Assembly (NCBI GenBank): GCA_017547755.1
Contig: JAFYOX010000089.1
Coordinates: 27,326-91,325 of the forward strand
Direction: 5' to 3'
Origin: Clostridia bacterium
GTDB lineage: Bacteria; Bacillota; Clostridia; Oscillospirales; CAG-272
Length of the DNA stretch: 64,000 nt
The notes beneath the pieces were generated by a model, which was given only the letters and a program-made list of their open reading frames with translations, searched no databases and was not told where the DNA came from. A program made the translations under genes and the position numbers. Below, in pieces: positions 25,452 to 33,237 of the stretch (position 1 is its first letter; every line of letters begins with the position of its first letter).

Positions 25452-25534
25452 TTCATCCGGGCGATTTTCGCTTCCGGAACCCCGGAAAACGGCAGAAAAA
25501 GCATTGTGATAATGACGAATTTCCATCCCGGTTA

Positions 25535-25563
25535 TTGACTTTTGCAGAGAACTGTTCTATAAT
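25535..25563 (+). promoter_or_regulatory. Sigma-A promoter of the LamG surface operon
   Basis: TTGACT (25535-25540), a 17-bp spacer and TATAAT (25558-25563) lie 62 bp upstream of the LamG gene. It is a strong, near-consensus promoter. Confidence 0.88.
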
Positions 25564-25625
25564 GTACAATATGGTAATATAGCCATTTCTGTATAATTAA
25601 TTTATCAAACATGGAGGATGTTCCA

Positions 25626-27446
25626 ATGAAAAAGTTCTGGATGATCCCCGCGGCGGCAGCTCTTGCGGCAGCCTGCGGTATCTCCGCTTATGCGGCAACC
25701 GGCGAAGAACTGCTGAAGTCCGCGGAAATGTACCTCACGTTCGAAGAAACCCTCGATGACGTGATGGGCAACCACACCGTTGAATCCGACGGTGATACCC
25801 CCTTCGTTGACGGTAAGTTCGGTATGGGCGTCAACATTGAAAACGCAGTAAACTCCCTCTACATCGAAGACCTCAAGTTCGAAGATTCTTCCTTCACCAT
25901 TACCACCTGGATCAACTGCCACGAGCACAGCGGTGACCCCGTTCTTTTCGGTAACAAGGACTGGAATCTCGGTGCTAACCCCGGCTGGCTCCTCTGCATA
26001 CGCGGCAGTGACTTCAAGTTCAACGCAAACGTTGACGGCGGTACCCGTACCGATATGGAATATCCTTTCGCTGTTGCTCCGATCGAAAGCGAAAAGGATA
26101 CCTGGATGCACGTTGCACTCGTTGTTGACCGTGAAAACAATACCTATGAATTCTATGTCAATGGCGTAAAGCAGGGTAAGAGCGGTGACATCAGCGGTCA
26201 CGCAGGCTCCACCTACGACGAAACCTTTATGGAATACCCCTTCGCAATCGGTGAAGACGGTACTCTTCTTTACAACATGATGCAGACCCTTATCTGTGAC
26301 TACGACGAATTCGCCGTATTCATGAAGGCTCTTTCCGCAGAAGAAGTAGAAGCAGTTTACACCTACGCTCCCGCAGGCGAAGAAGCAGCGGCTGTTATTG
26401 TAGAAGAAGACCCCAACGCTCCTCTCACCTACACCGCAAATGCAGCGGAAGTTCTCGCAACCGCAGATGTATACGTTACCTTTGAAGACGGTGCAAAGGA
26501 TACCACCGGCAAGTACAACATCGTTTCCAACGGTGATACCGCAATCGTTGCAGGTAAGATCGGCAGCGCCGGCAATGTAACCGCAGGCACCAACTACCTC
26601 ACCGTAGAAGGCTTCGAATTCGGTGCAGACTCCTTCACCATCACCTCCTGGATCAAGGCAAACGCTCATACCAGCGACCCCGTAATCTTTGGTAACAAGG
26701 ACTGGGGTTCCGGTGCAAATGAAGGCTGGCTCCTCTGCGTTAACGACTCCAGCTGGAAGTACAATGCAAATGGTCTCGGCGGCAACCGTGTTGACTTCTC
26801 CTATCCTCACAATATCGTTGCTTTCCAGAATGCAGAAGGCTCCGAAATCGGCGAATGGTATCACATGGCACTCGTTGTTGACCGTGCAAACGAAACCGTA
26901 GAATACTTCATCAACGGCAGAAGCATTGTTAAGAAGGCTCAGTCTTTCGCAGATAAGCTTCAGACCGGTCTTTCCTACGACGCAGGTCTCGCATTCAACA
27001 TCGGTGAAGACGGTACCGGCGCATACAACGCAAACAACACCTTCAACTATGACTACGACGAAATCGCAGTCTTCAAGAAGGTACTCACCGCAGACGAAAT
27101 CGCAGCGATCTCCTGCTACGATCCGAACGCTCCGGTTGCTGAAGCAGCTCCTGTAGTTGAAGAAGCTCCCGCAGTCGAAGAAGCTCCCGCAGTTGAAGAA
27201 ACTCCCGTAGTTGAAGAAACTCCCGTAGTTGAAGAAGCTCCGGCAGTTGAAGAACCCGCAGAAGAAATCGTTGAAGAAGTTGTTGAAGCTCCCGCAGAAG
27301 AAGCTCCGGCAGAAGAAGTTGTTGAAACTCCCGCTGCAGCAGAAGTCGTTGAAGAAGCTCCGCAGACCTTTGACTTCGGCGTAATCGGTGCTCTCACCGC
27401 AGTTCTTGCTCTCGCAGGTACCGCAATCAGCCGCAAGAGAAAGTAA
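25626..27446 (+). CDS. Wall-anchored protein with two LamG/concanavalin-like domains
   Basis: This is a 606-aa surface protein. ATG 25626 follows GGAGG. A signal peptide ends near AYA/AT (residue ~24). Two homologous LamG-like jelly-roll domains follow (~30-245 and ~275-510), each with GNKDW and VVDR motifs such as SDPVIFGNKDWGSGANEGWL. A Val-Glu-Glu-Ala-Pro repeat spacer (~510-575) leads to APQTFDFGVIGALTAVLAL, then a hydrophobic helix and the basic end SRKRK. The end has the layout of a sortase substrate (motif, helix, positive tail), with PQTFD in place of LPxTG or NPQTG. It probably binds extracellular glycans. Its codon use (GTT, GCA) suggests strong expression. It leads an operon of three genes. 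Confidence 0.82.
   Translation: MKKFWMIPAAAALAAACGISAYAATGEELLKSAEMYLTFEETLDDVMGNHTVESDGDTPFVDGKFGMGVNIENAVNSLYIEDLKFEDSSFTITTWINCHEHSGDPVLFGNKDWNLGANPGWLLCIRGSDFKFNANVDGGTRTDMEYPFAVAPIESEKDTWMHVALVVDRENNTYEFYVNGVKQGKSGDISGHAGSTYDETFMEYPFAIGEDGTLLYNMMQTLICDYDEFAVFMKALSAEEVEAVYTYAPAGEEAAAVIVEEDPNAPLTYTANAAEVLATADVYVTFEDGAKDTTGKYNIVSNGDTAIVAGKIGSAGNVTAGTNYLTVEGFEFGADSFTITSWIKANAHTSDPVIFGNKDWGSGANEGWLLCVNDSSWKYNANGLGGNRVDFSYPHNIVAFQNAEGSEIGEWYHMALVVDRANETVEYFINGRSIVKKAQSFADKLQTGLSYDAGLAFNIGEDGTGAYNANNTFNYDYDEIAVFKKVLTADEIAAISCYDPNAPVAEAAPVVEEAPAVEEAPAVEETPVVEETPVVEEAPAVEEPAEEIVEEVVEAPAEEAPAEEVVETPAAAEVVEEAPQTFDFGVIGALTAVLALAGTAISRKRK
27156..27245 (+). repeat. Five 18-bp tandem repeats (VEEAPA/VEETPV spacer)
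   Basis: Five copies of an 18-bp unit (GTTGAAGAAGCTCCCGCA and variants) in frame encode six-residue repeats of the wall-spanning spacer of the LamG protein. Two adjacent copies (27192-27227) are identical, which indicates recent duplication. Confidence 0.9.
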
Positions 27447-27491
27447 TCAAACAAGAATTCACGGAAAGAAAGTGCAATACAAAAACGGATT

Positions 27492-29255
27492 ATGAAAAAT
27501 ATCAGATGTTTTCTGACCGCGCTTGTACTGATCCTCGCTTCCTTTACCGGCTGTTCTTCCGAAACAACTGAAGAAATTCTCACCGAAACCGATGTCATTG
27601 ATCCGAATCAGACATCGGTTTCGGTTTCAGAGGATACAGAAAGCCCGGAAGACGCCGGAGAAGCCGCAGAAGTTGCAGAAGAACTTCCTGCGGAACCGGA
27701 AGAAGCGGAAGGATTTGTGTACGAACGCGTGGTTCTTCTCGGTGTGGACGGTGCCGGCAATTTCTTCAATAAGACCGACACGCCCAACCTTGACCGCATT
27801 TTCGAAAACGGCGCGGTCTCCTATGACGTTCTTACTTCGGATCCCACCATCAGCGCGGAATGCTGGGGATCCATGCTCCACGGCGTCACGCCCCAGTGCC
27901 ACCGTCTGTCCAACTCTCTCGTCAGCTCGACGCCCTATGACCCGGAATCGGAATTCCCGTCCGCATTCCGCGTGATCCGCGAAAACGATCCCGATGCCGT
28001 TCTGGCATCGTTCTGCAACTGGAATCCGATCAATGTCGGGATCATCGAAGATAATCTCGGCGTCCACAAGGATTCCGCCGGCGACGCGGCGCTCACCAAA
28101 AAGATCTGCGATTATGTTGCGGAAAACGATCCCACATTCCTGTTTGTCCAGTTCGACGAAGTTGACGGCGCGGGACACGGCTCCGGTTACGGCAGTGCCG
28201 CACACCTGAAGCAGATCAGCATCACCGACGGCTACATCGGCAAGATCTACGAAGCCTACGAAGAACGCGGTTTCCTTGAAACAACGCTGTTCATCGTGGC
28301 CGCCGACCACGGCGGTACTCCCGGCGGCAGCCACGGCGGTCTTTCCGACGCGGAAAAATACGTTATGTTTGCCGCAGCGGGCAAAACCGTCGAAAAGGGA
28401 ACCATCGGGGATATGGAGATCCGCGACAGCGCTTCCGTCGTTCTGCACGCACTCGGTTACGAACAGCCGGACACCTGGACGGGACGTGTTCCTTCCGGAC
28501 TTTTTGAAGGCGTGGAAGCATGCGAACGCCCGGTCTACACCATCCAGTACGCCTATGAACACCGTACCCACGAATCCGTACCCACTCCGGAGATCGGCAG
28601 CGGAAATTCCGTTGTTGACGTCCTTGGCGCGGATCGCGTGCTGACCTACCTGACGTTTGACGACAATACCGCAGACGCCGCCGGCAAAGCGGTGACTGCG
28701 GAAAAGGGCAAGCTGTATTACGTGGACGGTTACTTCGGAAACGGCTGTAAATTCGACGACGGCTCCGTTGCCGTCAAGGATTATGCCGTTGGTACGGACA
28801 GCTTCTCCGTCTCTCTCTGGATGAAGACCGGCAGCGTCAGCTCCGACCCTGCGCTCTTCAGCAATAAAGACTGGAACAACGGATCCAACCCCGGCTATAT
28901 CCTCTCTCTCCGTTCGGGTGACGTAAAGTTCAATGCCGGCAACGGCGGTACCCGTATGGACAAGGAATATCCGTTCCCGATCGACTACATGGACGGCTGG
29001 GTCCACCTGACTCTGGTCGTTGACCGCGAAGCGGGCGAAGTCCGGTTCGCTTACGACTTCGGCGAATTCATCACGGCGGAGATCCCGGCGGCGATGAAGA
29101 ATTCCTCGTTTGACGCATACAAGACGCTCTGCATCGGTCAGGACGGCACCAAGAATTATTCCGCGGCTCTTCCGGCAGTACTGGACGAATTCGTCCTCAT
29201 TGACGGTGTGCTGACGGCGGACGACGTCAAGGCCCTCGCAGAACTTTATAAATGA
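27492..29255 (+). CDS. Phosphodiesterase/alkaline-phosphatase-fold lipoprotein with C-terminal LamG domain
   Basis: This is a 587-aa lipoprotein (lipobox FTGC, Cys21) with an acidic spacer to ~residue 75. Residues ~78-360 match the nucleotide pyrophosphatase/alkaline-phosphatase superfamily: VVLLGVDGAGNFF, TDTPNLDRIFENGAV, a Thr/Ser nucleophile region in SDPTISAECWGSMLHGVTPQ, FVQFDEVDGAGHGSGYG, and metal ligands in IVAADHGGTPGGSHGG. Residues ~385-587 are a LamG domain closely related to those of the upstream gene (SDPALFSNKDWNNGSNPGY). It is likely a cell-surface phosphodiesterase held on glycans by LamG. It lies 45 bp after the LamG gene with no terminator between, so it is probably co-transcribed. 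The ribosome site is weak. Confidence 0.85.
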   Translation: MKNIRCFLTALVLILASFTGCSSETTEEILTETDVIDPNQTSVSVSEDTESPEDAGEAAEVAEELPAEPEEAEGFVYERVVLLGVDGAGNFFNKTDTPNLDRIFENGAVSYDVLTSDPTISAECWGSMLHGVTPQCHRLSNSLVSSTPYDPESEFPSAFRVIRENDPDAVLASFCNWNPINVGIIEDNLGVHKDSAGDAALTKKICDYVAENDPTFLFVQFDEVDGAGHGSGYGSAAHLKQISITDGYIGKIYEAYEERGFLETTLFIVAADHGGTPGGSHGGLSDAEKYVMFAAAGKTVEKGTIGDMEIRDSASVVLHALGYEQPDTWTGRVPSGLFEGVEACERPVYTIQYAYEHRTHESVPTPEIGSGNSVVDVLGADRVLTYLTFDDNTADAAGKAVTAEKGKLYYVDGYFGNGCKFDDGSVAVKDYAVGTDSFSVSLWMKTGSVSSDPALFSNKDWNNGSNPGYILSLRSGDVKFNAGNGGTRMDKEYPFPIDYMDGWVHLTLVVDREAGEVRFAYDFGEFITAEIPAAMKNSSFDAYKTLCIGQDGTKNYSAALPAVLDEFVLIDGVLTADDVKALAELYK

Positions 29256-29276
29256 TGTGAATCAGAAAGGAACGAT

Positions 29277-30758
29277 ATGAAAAAGTTAATTTCTTTCTCT
29301 CTCGCCCTGCTGTTTGTTCTTCTTTCCGCTGCGGGCTGCAGCGATGCAACGCAGGAACCGGAAGAAACCACCCCTGTGATCACGACAAATGATCCGGCGG
29401 CGGAACTGGAACTGGAAACGGAATCGCTCACCCCCTTCTGGGATGCGGCGGAAAAGGTCGACCTTCAGGGGATCACGCTCAACGCAAGCTGTGAAAACTA
29501 TGACTCCAACTTCTACAATGTCCTTGACTGGGACGAACTGACCGGCGAACGTCTGAACGACGCAGTTTACGACCGCAACCGCTATGTGGAAGAAGCGCTG
29601 AACTGTCTGTTCACCTCCGACTACGGCTCCGCGGTACAGAAGCTGGAACAGTCCTGCATCTCCGGCTCCGGCGACATCGACATGACCTACGCGCTGATGA
29701 GCAACGGCGGCAGCCTTCTCCAGAAAGGCTACCTCAAGGCGTTCAACTCCGTGGATACCATCGATATGAGCCAGCCGTTCTGGGATCAGGGCGCGATCCG
29801 CAGTCTGTCGATCCTCGGTCAGACTTTCTGCGGCATGATCGACTTCGGCTTTGACCACTACGACTCCATGTCCGTTCTGTTCTACAACGGGGAACTCGTG
29901 GAAGAATACCGTCTTGAAGACCCGTACGAGCTCTTCAAGAATCAGGAATGGACGATCGACAAGATGAAGGAACTGATCGTTGCGGTCTCCACCGACCAGA
30001 ACGGTGACGGCAAATACTCTCTTGACCGCGACGTATACGGCCTTGCGGGACGTGAATACAACTTCCAGCCGATCCTCTTTGCTTCCGGCGAACGTCTCGT
30101 CGGCTGGGATGAAGCCAACGAAACCTTCACGTTCAACTTCACCAACGACCGTTTCCTGCAGGTCGCGGAAGGCATCGCAACCATTTACGATGAATCCGCC
30201 AACGCGGACTACGTCCACTATTCCGACTATGACCTCGGCAGAACCGCATTCTCCGACGGACGTGTTCTCTTCTACTCCCGTCTTCTCGGGGACTTCAAAC
30301 AGCTCCGTGAGATCGAAGACGACTACGGTGTGATCTGCTTCCCGCGCTATGACTATACCAACCAGGATACCTCCTATTTCGTTCAGAATCCGACCACGCT
30401 GTTCCTGCCGATCGTTGTCGGCGATGACAACCGCGACGGAGAAGGCGACTTCAACGAAATCGGCGTATTCCTTCAGGCAGTCGGCGCATATACGCTCGAT
30501 GTAACGCTCAATGAATACATTGAAAATGCTGTCATCGGTAAGGGTATGCGTGACCAGAACTCGGCAGATATGGTTCGTGTCATGATGCAGAACCGTAATT
30601 TCGACCTGACGCAGGCGTTCTCCTTCCCGAACATGGCAAGCGGTCTTTACACCTGTATCAAGTCCAACTCCGGCTATGCTTCCGTTGGCAAGAAGCTGGA
30701 ACGTTCCTTCGGCAAGCTCTCCGACAAGATCGTCGAAGAAGTCAAGGAACATCAGTGA
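29277..30758 (+). CDS. Extracellular solute-binding lipoprotein
   Basis: This is a 493-aa lipoprotein with lipobox AAGC (Cys21) and a short acidic spacer. The body resembles family-1 sugar-binding proteins of Clostridia: EEALNCLFTSDYGSAVQKLE, LKAFNSVDTIDMSQPFWDQG, FYNGELVEEYRLEDPYELFK, and NQEWTIDKMKELIVAVSTDQ followed by a calcium-like loop DQNGDGKYSLD near 245. It is the last gene of the LamG/phosphodiesterase operon (gap 21 bp, AAAGGAAC ribosome site) and is followed by a terminator. No ABC permease or ATPase genes lie beside it, so it is an orphan binding protein, perhaps sharing permeases encoded elsewhere or sensing a ligand. Confidence 0.85.
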   Translation: MKKLISFSLALLFVLLSAAGCSDATQEPEETTPVITTNDPAAELELETESLTPFWDAAEKVDLQGITLNASCENYDSNFYNVLDWDELTGERLNDAVYDRNRYVEEALNCLFTSDYGSAVQKLEQSCISGSGDIDMTYALMSNGGSLLQKGYLKAFNSVDTIDMSQPFWDQGAIRSLSILGQTFCGMIDFGFDHYDSMSVLFYNGELVEEYRLEDPYELFKNQEWTIDKMKELIVAVSTDQNGDGKYSLDRDVYGLAGREYNFQPILFASGERLVGWDEANETFTFNFTNDRFLQVAEGIATIYDESANADYVHYSDYDLGRTAFSDGRVLFYSRLLGDFKQLREIEDDYGVICFPRYDYTNQDTSYFVQNPTTLFLPIVVGDDNRDGEGDFNEIGVFLQAVGAYTLDVTLNEYIENAVIGKGMRDQNSADMVRVMMQNRNFDLTQAFSFPNMASGLYTCIKSNSGYASVGKKLERSFGKLSDKIVEEVKEHQ

Positions 30759-30789
30759 TCCGAAAAAATCCAATAGCACCTGACCACCC

Positions 30790-30825
30790 GACGGGATATC
30801 TTTCACAGATGTCCCGTCTTTTTTT
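30790..30825 (+). terminator. Terminator of the LamG surface operon
   Basis: An 11-bp stem with one G-T wobble (30790-30800 with 30808-30818) is followed by T7, 32 bp after the stop. Confidence 0.88.
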
Positions 30826-30850
30826 CGGCTCCGGAATGTGAAATTCCGGC

Positions 30851-30879
30851 TTGACTTCCGCTTTCCGGGGGTGTATACT
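30851..30879 (+). promoter_or_regulatory. Sigma-A promoter of the GH92 gene
   Basis: TTGACT (30851-30856), a 17-bp spacer and TATACT (30874-30879) lie 38 bp before the start. Confidence 0.82.
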
Positions 30880-30917
30880 GTTTTCAGTAATAAAATCGGA
30901 TCAAGGAGAATCAGATT

Positions 30918-33158
30918 ATGCAGAACGTAAGCAGATATGTCAGCACGAAGATCGGGACGATCGGCGATATGACCACGACAAGCTGTCACGGCGGCGGCAA
31001 AACCCATCCGGGCGCGGTGTGCCCGTTCGGAATGGTCGCTTTCGGACCGGATACCCTCGAAGGCGGCGACAACGGCTCCGGATACAGCTATCACCATACC
31101 ACGATCGACGGTTTTTCCATCAACCATATGTCCGGTGTGGGCTGGTACGGCGACCTCGGGAACTTTCAGGTCATGCCGACCACAGGCGAGCTGAACCTTC
31201 TTTCCGGAACGTACCGCGATGCCCTGACGACCCGGGATGACCGCGGATACGAATCCGATTTCCGCCACGAAACCGAAGTGACCGAAGCGGGATATTACGC
31301 AGTCACGCTCGATACATACGGGATCCGTGCGGAAACCACGTCGTCCGTTCATACCGGTATGATCCGCATGACCTATCCGGCGGATACCCGCCGCCGGGTA
31401 CAGATCAATCTGGCTCGACGCATCGCAGGACGTTCGCCTCTGCAGGAACTGCAGATCTTGGACGGACACACCATCGAAGGACGTATCCACTGTCCGTCCA
31501 CACACGGCGGCTTCGGACGCGGCGGCGGTCACGTGAATTACGACCTGTATTTCCACGCGGAATTTTCCGAAGCGTGGGATGAAAACGGCGTATGGAACTA
31601 TCATTCGGAAGCGGAAAGCGGTGTCGAATATACCGGGGAAGAACTCTGGTTCTACGCGGAATTCCCGGAGGGAGATCAGCCGATCGTGCTGAAGGTCGGG
31701 ATCTCCTACATCAATATCGAAGGTGCGCGGTACAATTTCGCGGCGGAAGCGGTGGACGTTTCCTTTGACGAAATGCACGCGCAGGCTACGGCGGCATGGG
31801 ATGAAGCGCTGTCGGTCATTTCCGTGGACGATACCAGAGATGACGCGGACATGCGCACTGTCTTCTACACCACACTCTATCATGCGCTTCTCGACCCGCG
31901 CGTATATTCGGATGCGAACGGCAATTATCTTTCCGCCGACGGTACGATCCGCCATACGGAAAGCTTCGCCAAGCGCACCGTCTTCAGTGGATGGGACGTT
32001 TTCCGGAGCGAATTCCCCCTGCTCACGATCATCAGGCCCGATGCCGTCAACGATATGATCAACTCCCTCATCGATATTGCGGAATACGAAAACGTCTCGT
32101 TCCCGCGCTGGGAGCTTCTCGGTCACGAGACCGGCTGTATGCTCGGTGACCCAGGGATCGTCGTGACGGTGGACGCCTACAAGAAGGGGATCCGCAATTT
32201 TGACGCGGACAAGGCGTATGAGATCTGTCTGAAGACCGTCTTTGATCCGCAGTCAAAGCGTACCAGCGGTGAGGCGTACAACCGGTACGGCTACGTCCCC
32301 GGCAATATTTCCGCGACTCTCGAAAATGTATATGCCGACCACTGCATCGCTCTGTTCGCGGAAATGCGCGGCGACGAAGAAAATGCGGCACGGTTCAGAG
32401 AACGTGCGCAGAATTACCGGAATATCTTCTCCCATGAAGTCGGCTGGATGCGCCGGAAGGACGAAAACGGCAATTGGGCGGAATGGAAGGGCATCTACGA
32501 CGGTTCCGGCTGCACGGAAAGCAATATTTTCCAGCAGACATGGTTTGTTCCGCACGATCCTCAGGGGCTGATTGCGCTGATGGGAAAGGAAAAATTCCTT
32601 GAAAATCTTGACCGCCTTATGGAGGAAAGCGATCTCTCCGCCATGTGGAACGAAGCGTACAACCATCCGAACGAGCCCTGCCATCACCTCGTTCACATCT
32701 TCACGGATGCGGGACAGCCGCACAAGACCCAGTACTGGGTGCGCCGGATCCAGAAGGAATCGTACAATACCACCGAATACGGTTTCTGCGGCAACGAAGA
32801 CGTCGGACAGATGTCCGCATGGTTCGCGCTGACCGCGCTCGGCTTCCATATGATGTCTCCCGGAAGCGGTATTTTCCATGTGAATACGCCTCTGTTCCGC
32901 CGCGCGGAAATCCGTCTTTCGAACGAATACCACGCACGTACCGCCGCCGATACGCTGGTGATCGAGTGTGACCGCGATCCCGAAACGAACGTCTATATCC
33001 GCGGGATCGACGTCAACGGCGTTCCCGTTTCCCGTGCATGGCTCACGTGGGACGAGATCGCATCCGGCGGCGTGATCACCTATCATCTTACGGACACGCC
33101 GGACGACTCCTGGGTGACCGAGCTTCCGCCGTCCGTCAGCCCTGTTTCGGAAAACTGA
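30918..33158 (+). CDS. GH92-family alpha-mannosidase
   Basis: This is a 746-aa calcium-dependent exo-alpha-mannosidase family member. N-terminal beta-sandwich motifs: GGGKTHPGAVCPFGMVAFGP and GFSINHMSGVGWYGD. C-terminal (alpha/alpha)6 barrel motifs: TVFSGWDVFRSEFPLLTI, NIFQQTWFVPHDPQGLI, PNEPCHHLVHIFTDAGQPHK and GNEDVGQMSAWFALTALGFH, which carry the conserved Glu/Asp catalytic and calcium residues. There is no signal peptide, so it works in the cytosol on imported mannosides. Together with the secreted GH76 enzyme it suggests two-step use of alpha-mannan or N-glycan. It has its own promoter, and AAGGAG precedes the start. Confidence 0.95.
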   Translation: MQNVSRYVSTKIGTIGDMTTTSCHGGGKTHPGAVCPFGMVAFGPDTLEGGDNGSGYSYHHTTIDGFSINHMSGVGWYGDLGNFQVMPTTGELNLLSGTYRDALTTRDDRGYESDFRHETEVTEAGYYAVTLDTYGIRAETTSSVHTGMIRMTYPADTRRRVQINLARRIAGRSPLQELQILDGHTIEGRIHCPSTHGGFGRGGGHVNYDLYFHAEFSEAWDENGVWNYHSEAESGVEYTGEELWFYAEFPEGDQPIVLKVGISYINIEGARYNFAAEAVDVSFDEMHAQATAAWDEALSVISVDDTRDDADMRTVFYTTLYHALLDPRVYSDANGNYLSADGTIRHTESFAKRTVFSGWDVFRSEFPLLTIIRPDAVNDMINSLIDIAEYENVSFPRWELLGHETGCMLGDPGIVVTVDAYKKGIRNFDADKAYEICLKTVFDPQSKRTSGEAYNRYGYVPGNISATLENVYADHCIALFAEMRGDEENAARFRERAQNYRNIFSHEVGWMRRKDENGNWAEWKGIYDGSGCTESNIFQQTWFVPHDPQGLIALMGKEKFLENLDRLMEESDLSAMWNEAYNHPNEPCHHLVHIFTDAGQPHKTQYWVRRIQKESYNTTEYGFCGNEDVGQMSAWFALTALGFHMMSPGSGIFHVNTPLFRRAEIRLSNEYHARTAADTLVIECDRDPETNVYIRGIDVNGVPVSRAWLTWDEIASGGVITYHLTDTPDDSWVTELPPSVSPVSEN

Positions 33159-33188
33159 ACTCATATCGATCGGGAATAAAACGACAGA

Positions 33189-33223
33189 AAACCCCGGATT
33201 CCAGAAAAGAATCCGGGGTTTTT
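33189..33223. terminator. Terminator between convergent GH92 and GH63-like genes
   Basis: A perfect 13-bp stem (33189-33201 with 33209-33221), A-rich on the left and T-rich on the right, works for both strands. Confidence 0.88.
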
Positions 33224-33237
33224 GCTGTGGTGAAAGT

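Noticed and set aside
25626-25700. Lipobox in the LamG protein (AAAC)
   Set aside because: The -3 position is Ala instead of Leu/Val/Ile, and a normal signal-peptidase site AYA/AT follows; wall anchoring at the C-terminus fits better.
27156-27245. 18-bp tandem repeats considered as a CRISPR or replication iteron
   Set aside because: They are in frame within the LamG gene, with no spacers.
29286-32126. Open frame of 946 codons on the minus strand opposite the binding lipoprotein and GH92 genes
   Set aside because: It spans two well-supported genes, their terminator and promoter on the other strand; no recognisable domain.
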